The notes beneath the pieces are model-generated. The model was given only the letters and a program-made list of their open reading frames with translations. It was not told where the DNA came from and ran no database searches. A program made the translations under genes and the position numbers. A stretch of 64,000 nt of DNA from Pseudomonadota bacterium (GTDB lineage: Bacteria; Pseudomonadota; Gammaproteobacteria; Steroidobacterales; Steroidobacteraceae): positions 1-64,000 of the forward strand of contig JAJZDX010000020.1 of assembly GCA_021805865.1 (NCBI GenBank). Direction: 5' to 3'. Below, one piece after another: positions 43,840 through 53,441 of the stretch. Each line of letters opens with the position of its first letter. The first letter of the stretch is position 1.

Positions 43840-45447
43840 GTGAACGTCGAAGGCACTGTCAATCACCCCCCGTCCGTGACCTACTCCGTCTTCGCACACC
43901 TCAATGCCGATAAGGTCGCCCGCTACCGCGCGGTTCTGGGCATATTCACGACTGCGCGCGAGCGGTTCGTGATCGCCCTTCGGCCAACCGATGTCTTGAC
44001 GGCGCTCGAGGAGCGAGCCCGCACGGTGTCTGCGCAAGACCCGGGGCTGCAGGCTGAGGCAACCCCGGAGACGCCTGATCCCGATGCCGTCCCTGCGTTG
44101 CTGGAGCAGCTCGTCGCATGGGGCAATCTCGTGGCGACCCGTGATACGGCCGACGTGGCCACGGTCGAGGAGTTCTATCGGCCGCGCTACCTCTATCAGC
44201 TGACGGTCGAAGGCGAAGCCGTCGAGCAGGCGCTCTTCGCCTTTCACGAACACCTGCTCAAGCCCGGTGAGCTGCAGACGACGGCGCTGCGGGACATCAT
44301 CGCCCTGCTCGATGAGATCGAGAGCCTGCTCGAGCCCCCCGGGCCCGATGTGGACAGGCTCTTCCTGGCCTTCACTCAGCTCGTGCAACGGTTCGAGCAA
44401 ATGACCGCACGGGCGCAGTCGTTCATGCGCGGCCTGCACGGGATGGTGGAGCTGCACGAGGCGGAGCTCGAAGCGGTGATCCGGTACAAGGACGACCTCA
44501 TCGACTATCTCGAGCGTTTCCTGAGCGAGCTGGTCCTCGCGATGCACCGGGTGGGAACGCGTGTGGAGACCCTTGCGGCCACGCGGGATCTGGAACAGCT
44601 CTTCACGCTGCTCGCGCGGCGCGAGAACGCGGACGCGTTGCAGCCTACCGAGCAGCATCTGCAGAGCATCCGCGACCGCTGGCGTCAACGCTGGGTCGGC
44701 TTGCGTCGCTGGTTCACGAGTCCCGACGGCACCTCGCAGGCCGAGCTGTTGCGGGCCCGCACGCGTGCCGCGATTCCTGCCCTGCTGACGGCGATCTCGT
44801 CGCTGAACGAGCGCCGCACGCAGCGCACCGATCGGGCAGCGGACTTCCTGACCCTGGCGCGCTGGTTCGCGGCGGCACCGGACGATGCCGCGTGTCACCG
44901 GCTGTGGCGAGCGGCCTTCGCGCTGTCGCCCGCGCGCCACTTGCGGATCGATGACGCGACGGTCGCCGCGCGTGAGGGTGCCGGGGAGTCGGCGCGAACG
45001 AGCTGGCTCAAAGGCGTGCCGCTCGCGATCAGTCCGCGGCTGCGCAAGACGGGTCGCTGGACTGCGCGCGGCGGCCCGCGCATGGTGATCGACCGCAGCG
45101 CCGAGAAGGCGCATCTCGCCGAGCTCGTGCGTCGCGAGACGGAGCAATTGATCCGCGCGCGAGATCGGCTGGGGCGCGCCCGGACGTTGCGCCTGGCCGA
45201 GCTCGGCCCGCTGGACCCGGCCGAGTTCGACCTGTTTCTCGATCTGCTGGGCGAAGCCCTGGCGCGCAAGAGGGGGGATGATGTAGGCGTGGAGGCCTTC
45301 TCCAGCGATGGCTCGTTGCGCATCTGCCTGGAGCCGGTGCCGGGGGCTCCGTGGACGACGCTCGAGACGGTCCACGGCCGCTTCAGCGGACCGGATCACA
45401 CCGTCACGATCACTCCGGTCCGCCACGCTTCGGCGAGCGCGCTCTGA
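43840..45447 (+). CDS. jetA: Wadjet type II JetA (TIGR02677-like), MukF/kleisin-like subunit
   Basis: This 535-residue protein corresponds to JetA of type II Wadjet, an SMC-like anti-plasmid complex. The N-terminus YSVFAHLNADKVARYRAVLGIF and LRPTDVLTAL match the TIGR02677 family from memory. A long helical middle (for example FMRGLHGMVELHEAELEAVIRYKDDLIDYLERFLSEL) and a late DLFLDLLGEAL segment fit the kleisin-like role of bridging SMC heads. The start is GTG 43840. The stop TGA shares its A with the ATG of jetB. Identification is strengthened by the four-gene order JetA-B-C-D. Confidence 0.9.
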   Translation: MNVEGTVNHPPSVTYSVFAHLNADKVARYRAVLGIFTTARERFVIALRPTDVLTALEERARTVSAQDPGLQAEATPETPDPDAVPALLEQLVAWGNLVATRDTADVATVEEFYRPRYLYQLTVEGEAVEQALFAFHEHLLKPGELQTTALRDIIALLDEIESLLEPPGPDVDRLFLAFTQLVQRFEQMTARAQSFMRGLHGMVELHEAELEAVIRYKDDLIDYLERFLSELVLAMHRVGTRVETLAATRDLEQLFTLLARRENADALQPTEQHLQSIRDRWRQRWVGLRRWFTSPDGTSQAELLRARTRAAIPALLTAISSLNERRTQRTDRAADFLTLARWFAAAPDDAACHRLWRAAFALSPARHLRIDDATVAAREGAGESARTSWLKGVPLAISPRLRKTGRWTARGGPRMVIDRSAEKAHLAELVRRETEQLIRARDRLGRARTLRLAELGPLDPAEFDLFLDLLGEALARKRGDDVGVEAFSSDGSLRICLEPVPGAPWTTLETVHGRFSGPDHTVTITPVRHASASAL

Positions 45448-46706
45448 TGTCCCCGATCCCCCTGGCTCCCCGGGACGTTGCGCGGCGGCCGGCCGCCATA
45501 CTGCGCGAGGAAGTGGAGGACGCGATCCAGGCCGAGCGTACCCGCGCGCTGCGGGCGCTTCTCGCGAGATCGCTGCTCACGCCGGACGGCGAGTCCAAGG
45601 CGGCCTTCGCTCTCGCGCGCCGGCATGCACCGTATCTGCGCGAGTGGTGCGCCCACTATGCGGGTTGGACGTTGATCGCCACGCCCGAGGTGATTCGCCT
45701 GCGGAAGATTCCGAGCGCTACCACGGATGCCACCCGCCCCGCGCGCGACCCTGTGAGCGGCAATCCGTTCGATCGACGATGCTATGTCCTGCTGTGCCTC
45801 GCGTTGGCCGTCCTCGAGCGCAGTGACCGGCAGACGACGCTCGGGCGCCTCTCCGAGCAGGTGATCGCGGCCGCGACGGACCCCGCGATCTCGGCCGCCG
45901 GGCTGCGGTTCGGGTTCGACACCCAGGATGGACGACGGGAATTCGTTCACGCCGTTCGCCTGCTGCTCGACCTCGGAGCGATCCGGCGCGTGCAGGGTGA
46001 CGAAGAATCTTACGTCCGGGAACGCTCGGATGTGCTCTACAATGTCGTGCGTCCCGTTCTTGCGCAGCTTCTGGCCGCGCGCCGCAATCCTTCGCTGGTT
46101 CCCGCAGGGAGCTTCGAGGAGCAGCTCGCCGCATTGATCTCGGAACCGCATCCCGAGACGGCGGATGCGCGGAACCGGCAGATCCGCCTGAGACTGACGC
46201 GGCGGCTCCTGGACGACCCTGTGCTGTATTACGATGAGCTGGATTCGGAGGAGCGGGCCTACTTCGACCGCCAGCGCGGTCATCTCCTGCCGGAGCTTGC
46301 GCAGGCGACGCGCCTGCAGGCGGAACTGCGCGCCGAGGGCATCGCGCTCGCCGATCTCGACGGCGATGCGACGGATCTCGGCCTGCCGGAGGAGGGGACC
46401 GAGGGGCACTTCACCCTCCTGCTCACGACGCACCTGGCGGACCGTTTGCGTTCCCATGCCAACGCGACGCTTTCTCAAGAGGAGATCGTCAGGTTTGCAA
46501 CCGTTTGCATCACACAGCACAAGCATCACTGGAGAAAGGACGTGATGCTGCCCGGCGCGGCTCGACGTTATACCGACCTCGCTCTCGAGCGACTCGTGGG
46601 TCTGGGGCTCATTGCGCGGGACAGCGCTGGCGCGGTGCGTCCTCTCCCGGCCATCGGACGATTCGCACTCGATACCCCGATCCCCGGAGAGCTGCATGCC
46701 AGCTGA
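45447..46706 (+). CDS. jetB: Wadjet type II JetB (TIGR02678-like), MukE/kite-like subunit
   Basis: This 419-residue protein matches the TIGR02678 family: AFALARRHAPYLREWCAHYAGWTLI, RCYVLLCLALAVLERSDRQTTLGRL, and REFVHAVRLLLDLGAIRRVQGDEESY, a winged-helix style segment typical of kite proteins. It would bind the kleisin JetA and regulate the JetC ATPase. The start ATG overlaps the jetA stop by one base. Its own 3' end overlaps jetC by 11 bases. Confidence 0.9.
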   Translation: MSPIPLAPRDVARRPAAILREEVEDAIQAERTRALRALLARSLLTPDGESKAAFALARRHAPYLREWCAHYAGWTLIATPEVIRLRKIPSATTDATRPARDPVSGNPFDRRCYVLLCLALAVLERSDRQTTLGRLSEQVIAAATDPAISAAGLRFGFDTQDGRREFVHAVRLLLDLGAIRRVQGDEESYVRERSDVLYNVVRPVLAQLLAARRNPSLVPAGSFEEQLAALISEPHPETADARNRQIRLRLTRRLLDDPVLYYDELDSEERAYFDRQRGHLLPELAQATRLQAELRAEGIALADLDGDATDLGLPEEGTEGHFTLLLTTHLADRLRSHANATLSQEEIVRFATVCITQHKHHWRKDVMLPGAARRYTDLALERLVGLGLIARDSAGAVRPLPAIGRFALDTPIPGELHAS

Positions 46707-49700
46707 GCCCGACCTCGGGCCGGCCTTTGACCTCGAGCCGACCGGGGGCCCCGCGGCCCGCCTGTCTGCCGCCGGCGCGCTCCCTTTGCCCGTGAAGGAG
46801 CGTTGGCATCCGCTGCGCGGCGGACTCCTCAACCTCTATCGGTATGACGATGAGGTGTTCGCGTTCGAGCACGGCCGGCTTCTGCTCCGCGGCAACAACG
46901 GAACCGGCAAATCCCGGGTGCTGGCGTTGCAGCTGCCGTTCCTGCTCGATGGGGAGATCGCGCCGCATCGGGTGGAGCCCGACGGTGATCCCGCCAAGCG
47001 CATGGAATGGAATCTCCTCATGGGACGCCACGAGGAGCGGCTCGGGTACACCTGGATTGAGTTCGGGCGCCGCCTGCCCGAGGGCGGCGCTGCATTCCTG
47101 ACCCTCGGGTGCGGGCTGCGGGCGCTCGAGGGCAAGAGCGGAGTGCAGCGTTGGTTCTTCCATACCTCCCAGCGCATCGGTCAGGACCTGCATCTCAAGA
47201 CGCAAGACGGCCGTCCGTTGACGCGGGATCAGCTCGGTACGCTGCTCGGCTCCCGCGGGCAGATCGTCGATGGCGTCGAGGAATGGCGGCGCACGGTCGA
47301 TCAGCTCCTTTTCCGGCTCGGACCGCGTTACGAGGCCCTGATCGAGCTTCTCATCCGTCTGCGGCATCCGCAACTGTCGCGCAAGCTCGATGAGAAGGTC
47401 CTCTCCACGGCACTCGGCGAGGCGCTCACACCGCTCCCGATGGCGGTCATCGATGACGTGGCGGAAGCGTTCCGCAGCTTGCAGAGCGATCGGGAGGAGG
47501 TGCAGCGCCTCAGCGCGGTGCGCCGTGCGGTCAGTGAGTTCCTGGAGGACTACCGGCGGTATCTGCGCACTGCGGTGCGCCGGCGCGCAGCAGTCGTGCG
47601 CTCGATGCATTCCGCTTACGAGGAGGCTCAGCGTCAACTTCGCACGGCGGAGAGACAAAAGAGCGAGCAAAGGGAGGAGCAGCAACGCGCGCGCCGCGAG
47701 ATCGAGCGCCTTGCGGGCGAGCTTGCCGCAAGCGACGCGGCGATCCGCACGTTCGAGGACAGCCCGGAGATGCGCAGCGTCACGGAGCTGCAACGCGCTC
47801 GCGAAGAGCAGGTCGAGCGCGCGCGGCTCGCCGCAGAGGCAGTCGCTGACCTGGAAGCCGCGCACGCGGCCGCTCACGAAGCGGAGTCTTCCCTCGGGGA
47901 ACGCGAGACGACGACGACAGAACAGGCGGAGCAGGCACGACAGCAGGCCGCACTTGCCGCCCGATGCGCCGCCCACGCGGATCTGAAAGCCGCGCACGAG
48001 GCGATTTTCCCCGCGGAGGGGTCCGAGACCCCCCCTTCGGAGCCGTGGCTGCAGGCCGCCGCCAGGCAGTGGCAAGACGTTCTCGAGAGGCGCCGCCGCG
48101 GGCTCGAGGCGTTGCGCAACCGCAATCGGGAGCTCGAGAAGGCCGTACGCGAGCATCAATCGGCGCTCGGCAACCTGCGGCAGGCCGAAGCTGCGGAAAG
48201 TCGTGCGCTCGAGGACGAGGCGCTCACACGGCGGAAGTCTGCGGCCGCGGCTGAAGAGTTGCTGACAGCCTACTCGCAGTGGCAACGCGAGCTCATCGTC
48301 CTGTGGTGTGCCCCGGCGCAAGAGCTCCTGGAGAGCCTCACCGCGTGGACCGAGCAGCGCGCCGGCGATAGCCCCCTGCAGCAAGGCGCGGACGAGGCGC
48401 TCCGGAAAGCGCAGGTCCGGATCGCCGCCGAACGCGCGACCGCGGAGCAGCGTGACCGCGAGCTCGCACTGGAGTTGCAGGAGATCGAAGCCGAGCAGAG
48501 TGAGCTGCGGCGCGGAGCGCAGCGCCTGCCGCCCCCGCCGGCCTGGCGCAAGGCAGCGCGCGCGGGCAGGAGCGGGCTGCCGCTTTGGCGAACGTGCGAT
48601 TTCCGCCCGGACATGCCCGCGGACCTGCGTGCGGGGCTCGAAGCGGCCCTCGATGCGAGCGGTCTCCTGGATGCGTGGGTCCAGCCCGATGGGACGCTGA
48701 TCGATCCTGCGACCGAGGACGCCTTCCTCGTGAGCGGCTCGAGCTCAGCGCCACTGCCGCTCGAGAGGACGCTGGCTCGCTGGCTTGCGCCTGCGATCGA
48801 TGCGCAGCAGAGCGCGGCGAGCGGTCTTGACCCCGCGCGGATCGAGCGGATCCTCGAGGCGATTGGAGGCGAGCCCGAACTCGGCGCTCACTGGGTGACG
48901 CCCGCGGGCGGTTGGCGACTGGGTCCGTTGCATGGCCATGCTCGGAAGACCGAGGCCGAGTTCATCGGCGAGCGGGCGCGCGAGGCGGCACGGCTGCGGC
49001 GCCTCGCGCAGCTCGCGCAGCGTTCCGATGAGCTCCTCGAGCTGCGAGGCCGGATCGCGGAGCAACTTGCGGCGGCGGAGGCGGCTCAGCTTGCGGCCGA
49101 GGAGGAGCGCAGACGTTTGCCCGACCACGAGCCGTTGCGCGCTGCCGGCGCGGCGATCGAAGCGGCCATCACCGCGGTCCAGCGCGCTCGCGAGATGCGC
49201 GAGGCGGCGAGCGCTCTGGAGGCCCAGGCCAACAGCCGGCGTGAGGGCCTGCAAGCCGCCCGCGATCGGGATGCGGCGGATCTGGGCCTCTTCGCCTGGG
49301 TCGAGCGGCTCGAGGAACTCTCCGCGGCGACCGCCGCGTACCGCGAGGCGCTGGCGGCCCTCGGCCCGACGGTGCGCGGATGGCAGCTCGCCTGGCGCGC
49401 CCTGGGCGAGGCACGGCAGCGTCTCGAGCAGGCGCGGCTCGCCCTTCGCCACCGGGCGGAGCGCCGCGCGGAGGCCCTGCGACTGCATGAGGAAGCGCTC
49501 GGCCGGGTCACGGCGCTGTCGAGCTCGCTCGGGGTGAGCGAAGCGGAGATTCTCGAGCGCCTGGCCCGCGAGAGACGGCACAAGGAGACCCTCATCGAAG
49601 CGCGAGAGCGCGAAGACGTGGCGGAACGCGCTGCCCTCACCGCCGCGGCAGCGGCCCAGAGCAACGTCGAAAGGTTCCTCGCCGAGCGCCAGGAGCGCGA

Positions 49701-50880
49701 GGCGCAGAGGCAGACCGCCATCGCCCATCTGCAGACGCTCGCTCTGCACGGCGTGCTGCGCGAAGCCGATCCGGACTCGGCGTCCGCGGCTCCTCCCGAG
49801 ACGGGATGGTCAGCGAGTTTCGCGGTCGAGCTGGCGCGCGCGCTGAACGAGCGATTGCAGGATACCCCCGAGGCCGATGAGGCGTGGCAGCGGCTGCAGC
49901 AGGACGTGTTTCGGCACGTCGACACGCTGCGCGATGAGTTGATCCCGCAGGGCTACCATCCGGACACCACCCCCATCGACGAGGGATTGGTCCTCGTGCG
50001 CTGCCCGTTCCAGGGGAGGCTCTGCACGATGTCCGAGCTCGACGCCGTGCTCGCCGAGGATCTGACATTGCGCCAGCGCCTGCTCGATGAGCGCGAGCGG
50101 GAGGTGATCGAGAACCATCTGCTCGGCGAGGCGGCTGCGGAGCTGCAGCGCCTGATCCGGGATGCGGAGCGCTGGGTCGAGAATACCAACCGGGAGATCA
50201 CGGCGCGCCCGACGAGCACCGGGATGCAACTGAAGTTCGTCTGGGAGGCCGATCCCGACGGTCCGCCGGGACTCGAGGTGGCGAGACGTCAGCTCCTGCG
50301 CGCGAACGCGCTCTGGACCGTCGATGAGCGGGCAGGACTCGCTCGCTTCCTGCAGGAGCGCATCCGCGCGGAGCGCAATGCGGACGAGTCCGGCACGTGG
50401 CGGGAGCAGCTGGCCGCAGCACTCGATTACCGGCGATGGCACCGCTTTTCCGTCCTCCGCCACCAGGACGGACAATGGCGACGCCTCACCCGCGCGACCT
50501 ACGGCACGGGCTCCGGAGGCGAGAAGGCGCTTGCGCTCACGATACCGCAGTTCGCGGCGGCCGCCGCTCACTATGCCAGCGCCGATCCTCATGCGCCGCG
50601 CCTGATACTCCTCGATGAAGTCTTCGTCGGCATCGACAGCGACATGCGCGCCAAGTGCATGGGGCTGCTCGCGACGTTCGATCTGGATTTCGTGATGACC
50701 AGCGAGCGCGAGTGGGGCTGTTACCCAACGCTGCCGGGACTCGCGATCTGTCAGCTCTCGAGCCGCCCCGGCATCGACGCGGTGCTCGTGACACCCTGGG
50801 TCTGGAACGGAGAAGACCTGCGCCAGGCTCAACGGCTCGCCGCGAGTCAGGACGCGCAGGTCAAGGCGGCGAATGGCTGA
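46696..50880 (+). CDS. jetC: Wadjet type II JetC (TIGR02680-like), SMC/MukB-like ATPase
   Basis: This 1394-residue SMC-like ATPase is the motor of the complex. Walker A is GNNGTGKS (residues 66-73), the ABC signature lies near residue 1270 (YGTGSGGEKAL), and Walker B near 1300-1313 is RLILLDEVFVGID. Between the two head halves are long Glu/Arg/Ala/Gln-rich coiled coils broken by a central non-coiled portion around residues 600-720, probably the hinge-like region. Wadjet complexes extrude DNA loops on small circular plasmids, and JetD then cleaves them. ATG 46696 gives the head domain after a short disordered leader. Confidence 0.93.
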   Translation: MPAEPDLGPAFDLEPTGGPAARLSAAGALPLPVKERWHPLRGGLLNLYRYDDEVFAFEHGRLLLRGNNGTGKSRVLALQLPFLLDGEIAPHRVEPDGDPAKRMEWNLLMGRHEERLGYTWIEFGRRLPEGGAAFLTLGCGLRALEGKSGVQRWFFHTSQRIGQDLHLKTQDGRPLTRDQLGTLLGSRGQIVDGVEEWRRTVDQLLFRLGPRYEALIELLIRLRHPQLSRKLDEKVLSTALGEALTPLPMAVIDDVAEAFRSLQSDREEVQRLSAVRRAVSEFLEDYRRYLRTAVRRRAAVVRSMHSAYEEAQRQLRTAERQKSEQREEQQRARREIERLAGELAASDAAIRTFEDSPEMRSVTELQRAREEQVERARLAAEAVADLEAAHAAAHEAESSLGERETTTTEQAEQARQQAALAARCAAHADLKAAHEAIFPAEGSETPPSEPWLQAAARQWQDVLERRRRGLEALRNRNRELEKAVREHQSALGNLRQAEAAESRALEDEALTRRKSAAAAEELLTAYSQWQRELIVLWCAPAQELLESLTAWTEQRAGDSPLQQGADEALRKAQVRIAAERATAEQRDRELALELQEIEAEQSELRRGAQRLPPPPAWRKAARAGRSGLPLWRTCDFRPDMPADLRAGLEAALDASGLLDAWVQPDGTLIDPATEDAFLVSGSSSAPLPLERTLARWLAPAIDAQQSAASGLDPARIERILEAIGGEPELGAHWVTPAGGWRLGPLHGHARKTEAEFIGERAREAARLRRLAQLAQRSDELLELRGRIAEQLAAAEAAQLAAEEERRRLPDHEPLRAAGAAIEAAITAVQRAREMREAASALEAQANSRREGLQAARDRDAADLGLFAWVERLEELSAATAAYREALAALGPTVRGWQLAWRALGEARQRLEQARLALRHRAERRAEALRLHEEALGRVTALSSSLGVSEAEILERLARERRHKETLIEAREREDVAERAALTAAAAAQSNVERFLAERQEREAQRQTAIAHLQTLALHGVLREADPDSASAAPPETGWSASFAVELARALNERLQDTPEADEAWQRLQQDVFRHVDTLRDELIPQGYHPDTTPIDEGLVLVRCPFQGRLCTMSELDAVLAEDLTLRQRLLDEREREVIENHLLGEAAAELQRLIRDAERWVENTNREITARPTSTGMQLKFVWEADPDGPPGLEVARRQLLRANALWTVDERAGLARFLQERIRAERNADESGTWREQLAAALDYRRWHRFSVLRHQDGQWRRLTRATYGTGSGGEKALALTIPQFAAAAAHYASADPHAPRLILLDEVFVGIDSDMRAKCMGLLATFDLDFVMTSEREWGCYPTLPGLAICQLSSRPGIDAVLVTPWVWNGEDLRQAQRLAASQDAQVKAANG

Positions 50881-50907
50881 GGGCGGGCGCGACGTGCGTG
50901 AGCGCAG

Positions 50908-52191
50908 ATGCGGGGGCCGGTGAGCGACGGCAAGCCCGACAGCGAAGACGCGGGCGCCATCGATCCGGTCCGTCTGCGGGCGACGCTGGGTCGCGCGCAG
51001 CTCTCGCGCCTGGTCGCAGCATTGCGACGCCGACTGGAGTTGGGTCGCCCTCTGACGGGAACGCTCTCGCTCTCCGGCGTGACGGGCGACGAACGGGCCG
51101 CCTTCGACGAGCTGCTGGGTCGCCGTACCACGCGTGGAACGACTCTCCTCGTCAACCTCGAGTCCTTGACCCGCCTTCTGGCAGATGCAGCGATCTGCCG
51201 TGACCTCGAGAGCGCCGTGCAGGAGCTGGCGGGACCGGTCGTCAATCGCCGGGCCGCGGCCGCTCGCGACGCTGCAGCATGGGAGGACGTCCGGCTGCAA
51301 GCCCGCAAGCTGATGCGCCAGCCGCGGCTCCTCGAGTGGCTGGATGAGCTGACACACGATGGCACCGTCAAGCGGCTTTGCACCACGCCGCAATCCGCCT
51401 CGACCGTGCTGAGTCAGCTCGCGCAGCTCGCCCATGCGCTGCCCGCCCAGGGGGAGCCGCTCGCGGCCTTCGCCGCCCGGCTGTTCGGCGATGCACACGC
51501 CCTCGATCCCGGCCGCCCGCTCGCCACCCTGGCGGTTCGCGCGGCCGCGCGTCTCGGCGGCGTCCGGCTCGAAGAGGACGCCGAGGGTCGCCGCAGCGCG
51601 TGGGCCAGCGTGGGCGTGATGTGCCATGAGCTCAGCACTCCCGCCCTGGTGTTGAACATTCCCGCCGCAGGGCCCGGCCCGCTGTCGCAGCTGCTGCGCC
51701 TCGCAGCCCGGCACGGCGAGCCTGTGCACGTGTCGCTGCGCCATTTGTTGCGCGACCCCCTCAGCGCGGAACGAGCGGTACGGGGCCGGACCGTGTTCAT
51801 CTGCGAGAACCCGACGACGATTGCGCTGGCGGTGGCCCGCTTCGGCGCCCATTGCGCGCCGCTCGTGTGCGTCAACGGCCAGTTCGCGACGCCGTCGCTG
51901 GTGCTGCTCAGACAGTTGCGCAGCGCAGGAGCGACACTCCTCTATCATGGTGATTTCGATCCCGGCGGACTCGTCATCGCGCGCCGGGTATTCGCCGAAT
52001 GTGGCGCGCTCCCGTGGCGGCTCGGCGAATCGGACTATCTGGCTGCCCCGAAGGGCATCCCGTTCGAGGGGCATCCGGGTCCAACCCCGTGGTCGCCCGT
52101 GCTCGAGACGGCCATGGCGCTGGAGCGACGCGCGGTGCACGAAGAGGCGATCTTCGAGACTCTCGCCGCAGACCTGGTGAGCCATGGATGA
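50908..52191 (+). CDS. jetD: Wadjet type II JetD (TIGR02679-like), TOPRIM nuclease
   Basis: This 427-residue protein has a C-terminal TOPRIM-like domain with the glutamate in VFICENPTT (about residue 297) and the aspartate pair in YHGDFDPGGL (about residue 348). These match the catalytic residues of the plasmid-cleaving subunit. The N-terminal half is helical and matches TIGR02679 (LSRLVAALRRRLELGRPLTGTLSLSGVTGDERAAFDELLG). ATG 50908 is used; GTG 50920 is an alternative. Its stop overlaps the start of a fifth gene as ATGA. Confidence 0.91.
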   Translation: MRGPVSDGKPDSEDAGAIDPVRLRATLGRAQLSRLVAALRRRLELGRPLTGTLSLSGVTGDERAAFDELLGRRTTRGTTLLVNLESLTRLLADAAICRDLESAVQELAGPVVNRRAAAARDAAAWEDVRLQARKLMRQPRLLEWLDELTHDGTVKRLCTTPQSASTVLSQLAQLAHALPAQGEPLAAFAARLFGDAHALDPGRPLATLAVRAAARLGGVRLEEDAEGRRSAWASVGVMCHELSTPALVLNIPAAGPGPLSQLLRLAARHGEPVHVSLRHLLRDPLSAERAVRGRTVFICENPTTIALAVARFGAHCAPLVCVNGQFATPSLVLLRQLRSAGATLLYHGDFDPGGLVIARRVFAECGALPWRLGESDYLAAPKGIPFEGHPGPTPWSPVLETAMALERRAVHEEAIFETLAADLVSHG

Positions 52192-52808
52192 GCGCAAAGA
52201 CGAAGCTCTCTCATCTTCGCCGTCCCGCCGATCTCACGCCAGATGCCTGGCAAAGGCAGCTGCGCCGGCAGTTCGGTCGCGAGCGGAAATTCGAGATCGA
52301 GAATCCGGGCGAGGAGCCGGTGTTCTGCGAGTACCGCGTGACCCACCCCAAAAGCGCTGGCAGCTATCGCGTCGCCATCCGTGGTGCGCAGCCGGGCGAG
52401 AACTTCTGCTCCTGCCCGGACTTCGCCACGAATGATCTGGGTACCTGCAAGCACATCGAGTTCGTCCTGGCGCGCCTCGAGCGTCGCCCCGGGGGAGTGC
52501 GGGCACTGCGCCGAGGCCTTCGTTCCCGCTACCGCGAGATCTATCTGCGCTATGGCGGCGAGCGGCAGGTCCGGTTTCGGGCCGCCTCGTCCTGCCCGCG
52601 GGCCCTGGCGAGAAGAGCCAGGCTGCTCTTCGGCGCTGGATCGGGTGAGGTGCTTCCGAGGAGCAGGTTCCTGCAGCTCGATGGATTCCTCGAGTACGCC
52701 CACAAGAGCGGCCACGAGGTGCGGTGCTATGACGACGTGCTGGATTTCATCGCCCAGGCCCGCGACGCCGAGCATCGCCGCAGCGCGCTGGAGGGCGGCG
52801 TGCCCTGA
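52188..52808 (+). CDS. SWIM zinc-finger protein, truncated front of a SNF2-type helicase
   Basis: This 206-residue protein matches the N-terminal region of large SWIM/SNF2 helicases. It opens with KTKLSHLRRPADLTPDAWQ, and the SWIM zinc motif is CSCPDFATNDLGTCKH (CxC...CxH). EIYLRYGGERQVRFR follows. Relatives continue for several hundred more residues with helicase motifs, but here the frame stops at 52808 with no Walker motif. ATG 52188 overlaps the jetD stop as ATGA, so it is translationally coupled to the Wadjet operon. It may be a decayed helicase or a retained nucleic-acid-binding accessory protein. Confidence 0.78.
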   Translation: MSAKTKLSHLRRPADLTPDAWQRQLRRQFGRERKFEIENPGEEPVFCEYRVTHPKSAGSYRVAIRGAQPGENFCSCPDFATNDLGTCKHIEFVLARLERRPGGVRALRRGLRSRYREIYLRYGGERQVRFRAASSCPRALARRARLLFGAGSGEVLPRSRFLQLDGFLEYAHKSGHEVRCYDDVLDFIAQARDAEHRRSALEGGVP

Positions 52809-53040
52809 GGGTCCGAACAGTCCCGCTCTGCAAAGGCTGACGGGGGGCTTGAAGCGGGTCGAGTCGCTCACCGCCGCCTCGAGCGGCAACGGTGATGCGG
52901 CTGCGGCGGCCGGCTCGCGCTGGATCGAGACGGACGCCGAAACAGGGCGCGTATATAGGAAGCTTCCGGTGCCCGATGCGCCGCTCCTGCAGAGGCCAGG
53001 CGATGCGCTCTCGCGCCTGGTCAGCAGCCTCGCGAAATGA
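52809..53040 (+). pseudogene. Probable C-terminal tail of the same helicase, frame-shifted
   Basis: Immediately after the SWIM gene, another frame reads LTGGLKRVESLTAASSGN, then SRWIETDAETGRVYRKLPVPD and LLQRPGDALSRLVSSLAK before a stop at 53040. This resembles the C-terminal end of the SWIM/SNF2 helicases. The motor domains that should lie between the two pieces are absent, so an internal deletion joined the ends out of frame. The match is from memory and moderate. Confidence 0.5.
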
Positions 53041-53441
53041 ACAGACCGAAAGTCCGCTCCCCTCGTCAGCGGCCGCGGTGTGCATCGTTATCGCGGCTGA
53101 GGCTATCCGCAATGGGCCCTCCTTGGCTCGCCAACAGTAGTTGCGTGGGACCTGACAGACGCGTACGGGCGGAAAGAGGTATGCGAGGGCGGATTGCGGC
53201 ACTGCCATTGTGAGGCCGCGGCGCGCGAGCAGCGCCGCTTCGATGAGGTTCTGAGCGTCCTGCAAGCGGGTCGGTTGCGCCGGCCGTAGACGACCGCGTC
53301 CTGCGGTCTCGCTTCAAGCGAAGGCCCGCTCTCCGTTGCCACTCGGATCCCGGGCCCCCGGCGGTGCGGTGCGCCTATGGGGTGCTTGCCGCAGGCCCGT
53401 CATGGTGCGCCGGGACCCTATCCCGCCGCGCTCGGGCGGGC
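53041..53441. other. Non-coding gap between the Wadjet region and a LysR gene
   Basis: About 400 bases carry only short, unrelated open frames with no recognisable protein. It is probably degraded accessory sequence. No repeat, terminator or RNA gene could be supported. Confidence 0.45.

Noticed and set aside
49810-52197. 795-codon minus-strand open frame opposite jetC/jetD
   Set aside because: It is a shadow of the Wadjet genes. No domain, signal or plausible start context was seen, and the opposing frames carry strong catalytic motifs.
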